From Oscillospiraceae bacterium (GTDB lineage Bacteria > Bacillota > Clostridia > Oscillospirales > Oscillospiraceae): 32,272 bases of DNA. The DNA is taken from assembly GCA_902775985.1 (NCBI GenBank), contig CACYOR010000009.1, positions 1 to 32,272 on the forward strand, read 5' to 3'. The notes under the pieces are model-generated. The model did not search any database. It had not been told where the DNA came from and saw nothing but the letters and a program-made list of their open reading frames with translations. The translations under genes were made by a program, and so were the position numbers. This document shows, piece after piece, positions 15,797 through 22,315 of the stretch (position 1 is the stretch's first letter; every line of letters starts with the position of its first letter).

Positions 15797-15840
15797 ATCC
15801 CCCCGGGGGGCTTGTGAGCCGCCGCCGGGGGGATTAAACT
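15797..15840 (+). promoter_or_regulatory. C6G6-box promoter 5 (second importer operon)
   Basis: Palindrome CCCCCCGGGGGG at 15799-15810, -35 TTGTGA (15812-15817), 17-base spacer and -10 TAAACT (15835-15840). The predicted start coincides with the A of the permease ATG at 15847. Confidence 0.7.
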
Positions 15841-15846
15841 TTTCCC

Positions 15847-16911
15847 ATGAGGGTACGATCTGATCTTGAAAAAAACAGAAGAAAGAACCGCCTGGCGCTC
15901 GCGCTGCTGACCGCGGCCGTGATCGCGCTGGCTTTTGTGTGCCTGTTTGTGGGCTCTTCTCATATGACGATTGCCGAGTGCGTCGACGCCCTGGCCAAAA
16001 GAGGCAGCGCCGCCCAGGTGCGCATCATCTGGAACATCCGCATTCCCCGGGTGCTGGCGGCCATCGTCGCAGGCGCGGGGCTGTCGGTTTCCGGTCTCAT
16101 CATGCAGACCGATCTGAACAACCCCATGGCCTCGCCCTCCACCCTGGGCGTGTCCAATGCGGCGGTCTTCGGCGCCAACCTCTCCATTATCGCCTTTGCC
16201 GGGGGTTTTCTGGACACGGGCAACCATCTCTCCAGCTACACCGTGGGTGCCAATCCCTACGCCACATCCCTGATGGCCTTCCTGTTTTCCACCGCCTCCA
16301 TCCTGCTAATCCTGGGCCTCTGCCGTCTGCGGGCCTTCCAGCCGGGCGTGGTGGTGCTGGCGGGCATCGCCATCGGCTCGGTATGGACGGCGGCTACCAC
16401 CATCCTGCAGTTTTACGCCACCGACGTGGGTCTCTCCGCCGCGGTGATCTGGACCTTTGGCGACCTGGGCCGGGCCACCTACCGCACGGATCTCATCATG
16501 GCCGTGGTGGTGCTGGCAGGCCTTGTGTTCTTCTCGTTCATGAGCTGGCAGTTCAACGCCCTTTTAAGCGGGGACGCCGCGGCCAAGAGCATGGGCGTGG
16601 CGGTGGATCGCCTGCGCTTTGTGTCCATGCTGCTGGCTTCCGTCATCACGGCGGTGTGCGTGTCCTTCCTCGGCATCATCGGCTTTGTGGGGATCATCTG
16701 CCCCCATGTGACCAAACGCATCCTGGGGCAGGATCACCGGGTCTCCATCCCGGCCTCGGCCCTGAGCGGGAGCATCCTCCTGCTGCTGGCGGACACCGCC
16801 TCCCGCAGTCTCGGCAACGGCTCGGCCCTGCCGGTGGGCGCCATCACGTCGCTGCTCGGCGCGCCCTTCTTCCTTGCGATCATCTTTTCCAGGAAGGGGG
16901 AGCACAGATAA
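15847..16911 (+). CDS. FecCD-family ABC permease (system 2)
   Basis: A 354-residue polytopic permease. It carries the family blocks IRIPRVLAAIVAGAGLSVSGLIMQTDLNNPMASPSTLGVSNAAVFGA and LGIIGFVGIICPHVTKRILGQDHRVSIPASALSG. It is related to, but clearly diverged from, the permease at 10669. No Shine-Dalgarno precedes ATG 15847, and the -10 of its promoter ends only six bases upstream, so the mRNA may be leaderless. It is first in the operon, before ATPase, lipoprotein and methyltransferase, a different order from system 1. Confidence 0.9.
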   Translation: MRVRSDLEKNRRKNRLALALLTAAVIALAFVCLFVGSSHMTIAECVDALAKRGSAAQVRIIWNIRIPRVLAAIVAGAGLSVSGLIMQTDLNNPMASPSTLGVSNAAVFGANLSIIAFAGGFLDTGNHLSSYTVGANPYATSLMAFLFSTASILLILGLCRLRAFQPGVVVLAGIAIGSVWTAATTILQFYATDVGLSAAVIWTFGDLGRATYRTDLIMAVVVLAGLVFFSFMSWQFNALLSGDAAAKSMGVAVDRLRFVSMLLASVITAVCVSFLGIIGFVGIICPHVTKRILGQDHRVSIPASALSGSILLLLADTASRSLGNGSALPVGAITSLLGAPFFLAIIFSRKGEHR

Positions 16912-17678
16912 TGCTGGAGATCGAAAACCTGTGCTTTCGCTATTCCCGACGCGGCCCGCTGGTGCTGGACGGGGTGAATCTGGAGCTCAAAGACGGCGAG
17001 ATCGGCATCCTGCTCGGCAAGAACGGCTCCGGCAAGACCACGCTCTTCAAAACCATCCTTGGCATTGAGAAGCCGGAGAGCGGCGCGATCCGCTTTGACG
17101 GAGAAGATTTGCTGAGGATGAACCGGCGCGAACGGGCGCGGCGCATCGCTTATGTGCCGCAGAGCATCCACTTCGGGGCGCTGAGCGTCTATGACACCGT
17201 GCTGATGGGCAGGGTCTCCTACTTCGGCTACAAGGCCGGGCGGGAGGATGAGACGGCGGTGGAGACCATCCTCCGGGATATGAAGCTGGAGGACTATGCC
17301 GCCCGGAACGTGGAGGAGCTCTCCGGCGGCGAGCGGCAGAAGATCGCCATCGCCCGGGCTCTGGCCCAGGAGCCGCGGCTGCTGGTGTTCGACGAGCCCA
17401 CGGGGAACCTGGACATTGCCAATGAGCAGCTCATCCTCTCGGAGGCCCGCCGGGTCGCCCGGGAGAAAGGCATCGGCATCCTGACCTCCCTGCACGATCT
17501 GAATCAGGCGCTGGAGCTTGGCGACCGCTTCTTCTTCATGAAGGACGGACAGATCCGCCATGCGGGCGGAAAAGAGATCGTGACCGAGGCCGTCATCTTT
17601 GAGACCTTTGATGCGGAGGTCCGCATCGTGAAAATAGAAGGCAAAAAAATCATCATCAACGGAGGACAAAAACCATGA
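16911..17678 (+). CDS. FecE/BtuD-type ABC ATPase (system 2)
   Basis: A 255-residue ATPase with Walker A GKNGSGKT, Q-loop VPQSIHFGALSVYDTVLMGRVSYF, signature LSGGE, Walker B LLVFDEPTGNLD and H-loop TSLHDLN. ATG 16911 shares its A with the permease TAA (TAATG), and the stop overlaps the next start by ATGA. It powers the second importer. Confidence 0.92.
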   Translation: MLEIENLCFRYSRRGPLVLDGVNLELKDGEIGILLGKNGSGKTTLFKTILGIEKPESGAIRFDGEDLLRMNRRERARRIAYVPQSIHFGALSVYDTVLMGRVSYFGYKAGREDETAVETILRDMKLEDYAARNVEELSGGERQKIAIARALAQEPRLLVFDEPTGNLDIANEQLILSEARRVAREKGIGILTSLHDLNQALELGDRFFFMKDGQIRHAGGKEIVTEAVIFETFDAEVRIVKIEGKKIIINGGQKP

Positions 17679-18907
17679 AGAAATGTATCGCATTGCTGCT
17701 GGCCGTGCTGATGCTGCTGGCCCTGTGCGCCTGCGGAAAGACGGCAGCTCCCGCCGCGCCCGCGGCAACAGAAGCCCCGGCCCCCGCGGCCGAGGAACCG
17801 GCACCTGCGGAGGAACCCGCACCCGCCGAAGAACCCGCTCCGGCGGAAGTCACCATCACGGACATGATCGGCCGCGAAGTGACCGTCACCCCGGGCAGTT
17901 ACCAGCGCGTCGTCTGCATCGGAGCCGGCGCCCTGCGAATGTACAGCTATATCGGCGATGTGGGCCTGCTGTGCGGCGTGGAGGATATTGACAACACTTC
18001 CCTTGCCGAGCGGCCCAAGATGTTCGACTCCGTGGCCCGCCCGTACATGCTGCCCTACGGCGAGAGCTTCACCGCTCTGCCCTCCTGCGGCGTGGGAGGC
18101 CCCCAGGCCCAGACCGCCGAGGCGGAAAAGATCCTCTCCTGCAACCCCGATATCGTCATCTCTGAGTATGAGGACGTGGAGAAGGAGGACGCTCTGCAGG
18201 AGCAGCTGGGCGTGCCCGTGATCACGCTGAAGGCCGGCCCCGGCGGCGTGTTTGACGAAAACTTCTTCGGCACCATGCGCATGCTGGGCATGCTCTTCCA
18301 GAACGAGGAGAAGGCCGAGGCGCTCTGCAGCTTCATCCAGGCCGAGCGCGAAGAGATCCAGAAGCGCACCGCCGATATCCCTGACGAGGAGAAGCCCGCC
18401 GTGTACATCTGCGGCCTCGGCAACTGGGGCACCACCAACCACCTGATGACGGCGCAGAACTACATCTCCTTCAACGTAGCGAACGTCAAGAACGCGGTCA
18501 CCGATCTGGAGGCCCCGGGCATCCAGGCCATTGAAGAGGAGAAGTTCGTCGCCCTGGGCGAGGACATGGATATCATCATCATGGACGCCGCGGCAGTGAA
18601 GAACATCAAGCCACTCTATGCCGAGAATCCCGCCATGTTCGACACCTGCAAGGCCTGGCAGAACGGCGAGGTGTATCTGGAGATGGCCTACAACGCCTAC
18701 TACACCAACTATGAGATCGCCCTGGCCAACACCTGGTTCATCGCCAAGACCGTCTACCCCGAGCTCTTTGCCGATATCGACATGACCGCCAAGACCAACG
18801 AGATCACCCAGGCCTTCTATGGCATGGATCTGGCCGATCAGATCGCGGCGGCACCGTCCAGCTTCGGCGGCTATCAGCAGATCGACACCGCGAGCTTCTT
18901 CGGATAA
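17675..18907 (+). CDS. substrate-binding lipoprotein of a FecCD-type ABC importer (system 2)
   Basis: A 410-residue lipoprotein. Signal peptide and lipobox LCAC (acylated Cys20) are followed by a repetitive linker of PAEE units to about residue 62. The PF01497-type domain starts TITDMIGREVTVTPGSYQRVVCIGAGALRMYSYIG. Distinctive are FDSVARPYMLPYGESFTALPSCGVGGPQ and AEKILSCNPDIVISEYED, with several cysteines absent from system 1. NAYYTNYEIALANTWFIAKTVYPELFADIDMTAKTNEI parallels the C-terminus of the first lipoprotein. It probably captures a related metal chelate outside the cell. The start overlaps the ATPase stop by four bases. Confidence 0.88.
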   Translation: MKKCIALLLAVLMLLALCACGKTAAPAAPAATEAPAPAAEEPAPAEEPAPAEEPAPAEVTITDMIGREVTVTPGSYQRVVCIGAGALRMYSYIGDVGLLCGVEDIDNTSLAERPKMFDSVARPYMLPYGESFTALPSCGVGGPQAQTAEAEKILSCNPDIVISEYEDVEKEDALQEQLGVPVITLKAGPGGVFDENFFGTMRMLGMLFQNEEKAEALCSFIQAEREEIQKRTADIPDEEKPAVYICGLGNWGTTNHLMTAQNYISFNVANVKNAVTDLEAPGIQAIEEEKFVALGEDMDIIIMDAAAVKNIKPLYAENPAMFDTCKAWQNGEVYLEMAYNAYYTNYEIALANTWFIAKTVYPELFADIDMTAKTNEITQAFYGMDLADQIAAAPSSFGGYQQIDTASFFG

Positions 18908-18910
18908 GCC

Positions 18911-19498
18911 ATGATCGAGACGAGAGAGGTCATCGAATTCTTTGACCGTCTGGCCCCGGGCTGGGACGCGGAGATGGTGCGCAATGACGAAATCATCAAC
19001 ACGATTCTGGATAACGCCGGGGTCACCGATGGCATGGATGTGCTGGACGTGGCCTGCGGGACGGGCGTGCTGATCCCGGATTATCTCAAGCGCAAGGTCG
19101 CCTCTGTCACCGGCATCGACATCTCCCCGAAGATGGCGGAGATCGCAAAAGCGAAGTTTCCCCAGCCGGAGGTCACGATCCTTTGCGGGGACATGGAGAC
19201 TGCGGGCTTCGAAAAGCTGTTTGACTGTATCGTGGTCTACAACGCCTTTCCGCATTTCCCCGATCCCGAGCGGCTGATCGCAAGGCTTGCCGAATTGCTC
19301 AAGCCGGGCGGCACACTGACGGTTGCCCACGGTATGAGCCGGGAGAGGATTGACGCCCATCACCACGGTGCGGCGCACCACGTCTCCAATGGCCTCATGC
19401 CCGCGGAGGACCTGGCCGCGATCTTTGCAAAGCATCTGGCCGTGACCAAAGTACTCTCCGACGACCGGATGTACCAGGTGGTCGGCAGAAAGGCGTAA
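18911..19498 (+). CDS. class I SAM-dependent methyltransferase (short type)
   Basis: A 195-residue methyltransferase. VLDVACGTG is motif I, then GIDISPKMAEIAKAKF, CIVVYNAFPHFPDP and LLKPGGTLTVAHG. The stretch after it, HGMSRERIDAHHHGAAHHVSNGLMPAEDL, is histidine-rich and could contact a metal-bound substrate; the same position in the relative at 6813 has fewer histidines. It begins 3 bases after the lipoprotein stop and closes the second importer operon, so each importer system has at least one methyltransferase. Confidence 0.82.
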   Translation: MIETREVIEFFDRLAPGWDAEMVRNDEIINTILDNAGVTDGMDVLDVACGTGVLIPDYLKRKVASVTGIDISPKMAEIAKAKFPQPEVTILCGDMETAGFEKLFDCIVVYNAFPHFPDPERLIARLAELLKPGGTLTVAHGMSRERIDAHHHGAAHHVSNGLMPAEDLAAIFAKHLAVTKVLSDDRMYQVVGRKA

Positions 19499-19556
19499 TG
19501 GCAGCAGAACCCAGACGCGCGCGGAACTGCTGTGTGTCGTCTTCAACATTTGAAAA

Positions 19557-19586
19557 GGCGCAGGCTGTTATGCCTGCGCCCTTGTG
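19557..19586. terminator. bidirectional terminator between the importer operon and tnpV
   Basis: GGCGCAGGC (19557-19565) pairs with GCCTGCGCC (19572-19580) around a 6-base loop. It is flanked by AAAA on the left and CTTGTGTTT on the right, so it can stop transcripts from the + strand operon and from the minus-strand tnpV. Confidence 0.65.
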
Positions 19587-19594
19587 TTTAATAA

Positions 19595-19972
19595 TCAGTC
19601 CGCATAGATTAGCTCCTGCGAGACGAACTCTTCTGCCCTGCTCCAGATGCTGTTCATGCGGCGTACCCACTCCATCTGATCAGTTTCTTTGAGCGCCTCG
19701 GTTACGCCCTCTTGCTTTGCCATCTGTGATATGAGCAGTTCCATGCGTTCCTCGCAGGCTTTGTCAATCTCAGCCAAGTGCTGATCCAGCTTGTCGGCTA
19801 CAAGCAGGTTGGTGTACAGCACACGGCGGTGCTCCTTTAGATACCGTTTCCGCATCCGGCCATATTTGCCAAGAGGGGACTGCGCTGTTTCACCGATTAC
19901 CAGATTGGGAATGAAATAATCTCCGACCTGAGTATATGTACCGCCCATCTGCTCAAAGATAGATTTTTGCAT
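19595..19972 (-). CDS. tnpV: TnpV family transposon-encoded protein
   Basis: A 125-residue protein matching the TnpV family carried by Tn4451/Tn5397-like clostridial elements: the opening KSIFEQMGGTYTQVGDYFIPNL, then RKRYLKEHRRVLYTNLL and an end near MEWVRRMNSIWSRAEEFVSQELIYA. The function of TnpV in the element is unclear. The start is the ATG at 19972, eight bases after GGAGG on the minus strand. It is full length, but no recombinase or conjugation gene is nearby, so this is an orphan left from a decayed or rearranged element. Confidence 0.82.
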   Translation of the reverse strand: MQKSIFEQMGGTYTQVGDYFIPNLVIGETAQSPLGKYGRMRKRYLKEHRRVLYTNLLVADKLDQHLAEIDKACEERMELLISQMAKQEGVTEALKETDQMEWVRRMNSIWSRAEEFVSQELIYAD

Positions 19973-20042
19973 GGTATAATCCTCCACATTTTTTCGGTTT
20001 TTCGCTCGCTAGAAAAAAGTTTCTGTGGACGGGTTCAAAAGA

Positions 20043-20170
20043 GCATCCAACAAACATCTAACGAGCGGCGAATAGGCGAGCATCTATTTTCCAATTATTT
20101 ACTTTAATCGCCTGTTACTAGAACTGGTTTCTAGCAGATGAGCGCCGTTTGCATCTAACAAACATCTAAC
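20043..20170. repeat. 20-bp direct repeat pair
   Basis: GCATCCAACAAACATCTAAC (20043-20062) recurs with a single C-to-T change at 20151-20170, 108 bases apart. Each unit itself contains two CATCYAAC steps. Candidate recombinase or protein-binding iterons of a former mobile element. Confidence 0.55.
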
Positions 20171-20252
20171 AAACTACTGTTTTTTTGCATCTGGCGCGGT
20201 TGTTGGCGTTGCAGGCACGATGGCCGAAAAAGCTTGAAAAATCAAGGTTTTT

Positions 20253-20283
20253 CGCGGTACGCAGCGACACGCCGCGGTACGCA
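20253..20283. repeat. short direct repeat CGCGGTACGCA
   Basis: CGCGGTACGCA occurs at 20253-20263 and again at 20273-20283, a 20-base period or about two helical turns. It may be a protein-binding pair; no other evidence. Confidence 0.4.
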
Positions 20284-20610
20284 CTGGAACGGATTTTCTC
20301 AAATTCAGGTTCTAGTGTCCACTCCGGACGTGCGGGTTCAATTGCCTTTCTTGTTGCCCTGCCATGGATTATCATCAGTTGTAATAAGCCAAAGACAACA
20401 AAAGAAGCTCAGTCACACATCACAGAAGCAATCGTCCAAGTGCATCAGGCGGAAACGCCTGTTGCGTGAGTCAAGTCCGGTTCTTTTACCTCGCTCTGCG
20501 CCAGGCAGACGGTGAACAGGCCAGCTCCTCTTGACTGTGGGGGACGGATGACGTATGATCGTCATGATGGGTTAAAAAAGACTCCCATATTGACGGGAAG
20601 GAGCCTGTCC

Positions 20611-21033
20611 ATGAAGAAAAAACTCTTTCTGATCCTGCAGTCCGTTCTCTGCCTCGCGCTGGCCCTGGGGCTGGCCGCCGGCACGCTGGGGATCTATCGC
20701 GAGGGCAGCGCGCGGCAAGCGGCCGATCCCCTGAGCCGGATCTACACGCCGGAGGCGGTGGCCGCGGCGCTGCGCCCGGTGCTGCCCCTGCTGCTGATCG
20801 TCCTGCTTCTGAGCGCCCTGGGGCTGGTCCTGGGCATCCGGGACGAAAACGCCGAAACGCCCGGGAAGCGCGGCGCCTGCCCGGGCCATCCCAGGGCCGT
20901 CCCCCGCTGGCTGCGGCCAGCGCTGCTGGTGCTGGCCCTGGCGCTGATCGCGGCGGGCGTCTTCAACGGCAGCGCCCGGGACGTCTTTGGCAAGGCGGTA
21001 AAAATCTGTACGGAGTGTGTGGGCCTTGGATAA
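20611..21033 (+). CDS. CD1871A-like CXXC membrane protein, enlarged
   Basis: A 140-residue membrane protein with three hydrophobic segments: about 4-27 (LFLILQSVLCLALALGLAAG), 55-75 (LLLIVLLLSALGLVLGI) and 104-120 (LLVLALALIAAGVF). It ends KAVKICTECVGLG. That terminal helix plus CTEC tail is the signature of the CD1871A family, whose members are usually only about 40 residues. Here an extra 80-100 residues with two more helices precede it. AAGGAG at 20598-20603 fixes ATG 20611. It overlaps the polyferredoxin gene, as CD1871A sits next to the 4Fe-4S protein in C. difficile, so the two probably form one membrane redox unit. Confidence 0.7.
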   Translation: MKKKLFLILQSVLCLALALGLAAGTLGIYREGSARQAADPLSRIYTPEAVAAALRPVLPLLLIVLLLSALGLVLGIRDENAETPGKRGACPGHPRAVPRWLRPALLVLALALIAAGVFNGSARDVFGKAVKICTECVGLG

Positions 21034-22042
21034 GATCAAAACGGCCGGGCGGCCCTCGCTCCGCCCCTCCACCCGGAGACTCATCCAGCTCTACAGCGCG
21101 CTGCTGCACAACGCGCATCTCAAGGGCTTTCTCGAGGGCGAAATCTACCGGGGAGGCGCGAAATACGCCTGCGTCCCCGGCCTCAACTGCTATTCCTGTC
21201 CCGGCGCCGTCGGGGCCTGTCCCCTGGGCGCGCTGCAAAACGCCCTGGCCGCCAGCGGACACCGGGCCGGCTGGTACGTGCTGGGCATCCTCCTGCTCTT
21301 TGGCGTCACCCTGGGGCGCACGATCTGCGGCTGGCTCTGCCCTTTCGGGCTTTTGCAGGAGCTGCTGCACAAGATCCCCACCTATAAACTGAAAAAGAGC
21401 CGCGTCACCCGGGCTCTGTCCTGGCTGAAGTATGCGGTGCTGGCCCTGTTCGTCGCGGCGATCCCCCTCTGGTCCGGGCTCAGCCGCGGCCTTCCCCTGC
21501 CGGCCTTCTGCCAGTATCTCTGCCCCGCGGGCAGCTTCGAGGGGGCCGTGGCGCTGCTCTCCCATCCCCAAAACAGCTTCCTCTTCGGCATGCTGGGCCC
21601 CCTTTTCACCCGGAAATTCCTGATCCTGCTGGGGATCGGGCTGGCCTGCGTCTTCTGCTACCGCAGCTTCTGCCGCTTTCTCTGCCCTCTTGGGGCGATC
21701 TACGGCCTCTTCAACCGCTTCTGCCTGCTGGGCGTGCGGGTGGATGAGGCGCGCTGCAGCGGCTGCGGCGCCTGTGTGCGCGGCTGCGGCATGGACGTGC
21801 GGCAGGTGGGCGATCAGGAGTGCATCCACTGCGCCAAATGCCTGACGCTCTGCCCCGAGAAGGCCATCTCCCTCCGAGCCGGGAAAGCGGTGCTCAAGGC
21901 CCCGGCGGCCGCGCTGAGCACCGAGGCGCAGGCCAGGCGCCGAAAAACCGGCCGGATCGCCTGGGCCCTCGCCCTGGCCGTTCTCTGCTTTGCCCTTCTG
22001 TGGTTCAATGTCCTGGACCCCGCCGTCCTCCCGGCCGGGTAA
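21026..22042 (+). CDS. membrane 4Fe-4S polyferredoxin, NapH/CcoG-like
   Basis: About 338 residues. Cysteine blocks in order are CYSCPGAVGACP, CGWLCPFG, CQYLCPAG and CRFLCPLG (NapH-type membrane cluster motifs between hydrophobic helices), then two ferredoxin motifs, CSGCGACVRGC and CIHCAKCLTLCP, and a final membrane helix. Such proteins pass electrons across or along the membrane, often to reductases or flavin-transfer systems. The start is uncertain: TTG 21026 is ten bases after GGAG (21012-21015), while GTG 21017 is too close. Either overlaps the preceding gene. No partner reductase is present in the window. Confidence 0.85.
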   Translation: MDKIKTAGRPSLRPSTRRLIQLYSALLHNAHLKGFLEGEIYRGGAKYACVPGLNCYSCPGAVGACPLGALQNALAASGHRAGWYVLGILLLFGVTLGRTICGWLCPFGLLQELLHKIPTYKLKKSRVTRALSWLKYAVLALFVAAIPLWSGLSRGLPLPAFCQYLCPAGSFEGAVALLSHPQNSFLFGMLGPLFTRKFLILLGIGLACVFCYRSFCRFLCPLGAIYGLFNRFCLLGVRVDEARCSGCGACVRGCGMDVRQVGDQECIHCAKCLTLCPEKAISLRAGKAVLKAPAAALSTEAQARRRKTGRIAWALALAVLCFALLWFNVLDPAVLPAG

Positions 22043-22076
22043 AAAATCCACGCGCCGGTGTCCGTCCACCCCGTAG

Positions 22077-22097
22077 GGGCGACCCTTGCGGTCGCCC
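22077..22097. repeat. palindromic element GGGCGACC/GGTCGCCC
   Basis: An 8-bp perfect stem with a 5-base loop in a GTAGGGGCGACC context, of the kind I recall as scattered through gut Clostridia genomes. It lies just after the polyferredoxin gene. Confidence 0.5.
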
Positions 22098-22125
22098 GCA
22101 GATTGCGCATCCAATCCCGGTCCCG

Positions 22126-22231
22126 TGTCATTGCGAACCAGTGACCGTGTCACTGGTGTGGCAATCCGTACTCCCCGTGGCCAGGTAAAAGAGAAACGGA
22201 TTGCCACGTCGCTGCGCTCCTCGCAATGACA
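22126..22231. repeat. 106-bp nested palindromic repeat element
   Basis: The ends are the inverted pair TGTCATTGCGA (22126-22136) and TCGCAATGACA (22221-22231). Inside lie ACCAGTGAC/GTCACTGGT (22137-22145 with 22149-22157) and GTGGCAATCCGT/ACGGATTGCCAC (22158-22169 with 22196-22207), so the whole element folds as a cruciform. It encodes nothing. I recall similar sequences as dispersed repeats in Oscillospiraceae; it looks like a MITE or REP-type element. Confidence 0.7.
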
Positions 22232-22260
22232 TCGCCATAAGATTTCCGCGTACCCGACAA

Positions 22261-22302
22261 ACGGGGCGCCATCCCCTGTGGGATGGCGCCCCGTCCTTTT
22301 TT
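22261..22302 (+). terminator. strong rho-independent terminator
   Basis: ACGGGGCGCCATCCC (22261-22275) pairs perfectly over 15 bp with 22280-22294 around CTGT, then CCTTTTTTC. It ends the + strand polyferredoxin operon. The reverse direction lacks a T-run, though the hairpin lies just past the sbcC stop. Confidence 0.85.
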
Positions 22303-22315
22303 CATGCTATACCGC

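Larger units (their letters stand above)
19990..20590. other. AT-richer gene-poor stretch, probable mobile-element remnant
   Basis: No convincing gene is seen in about 600 bases. The composition is lower in GC than both flanks. It holds the direct repeats listed separately, an inverted repeat CTAGAA/TTCTAG (20118-20123, 20129-20134), a weak terminator-like CTTGA/TCAAG hairpin with following T-run (20233-20252), and a 6-bp hairpin with a GAAA loop (20446-20461). Position next to orphan tnpV suggests remnant of the same element. Confidence 0.45.

Noticed and set aside
17504-19549. A 681-codon minus-strand frame over the second lipoprotein and methyltransferase
   Set aside because: Antisense shadow; it ends in low-complexity Gly/Cys/Ser and spans two well-supported + strand genes.
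20310-20350. GCGGGTTCAATTGCC, resembling a tRNA T-arm
   Set aside because: The 5-bp T-stem does not close, and no acceptor or anticodon arm can be drawn on either strand.
20166-20375. A 69-codon minus-strand frame in the repeat region
   Set aside because: No good ribosome site, no recognisable family, and it overlaps the direct repeats.
20440-20500. GTCCGGTTC with a GAAA hairpin, reminiscent of group II intron domain V
   Set aside because: The domain V consensus around it (GAGC... and the paired AGU/ACG strands) is missing, and there is no reverse transcriptase.
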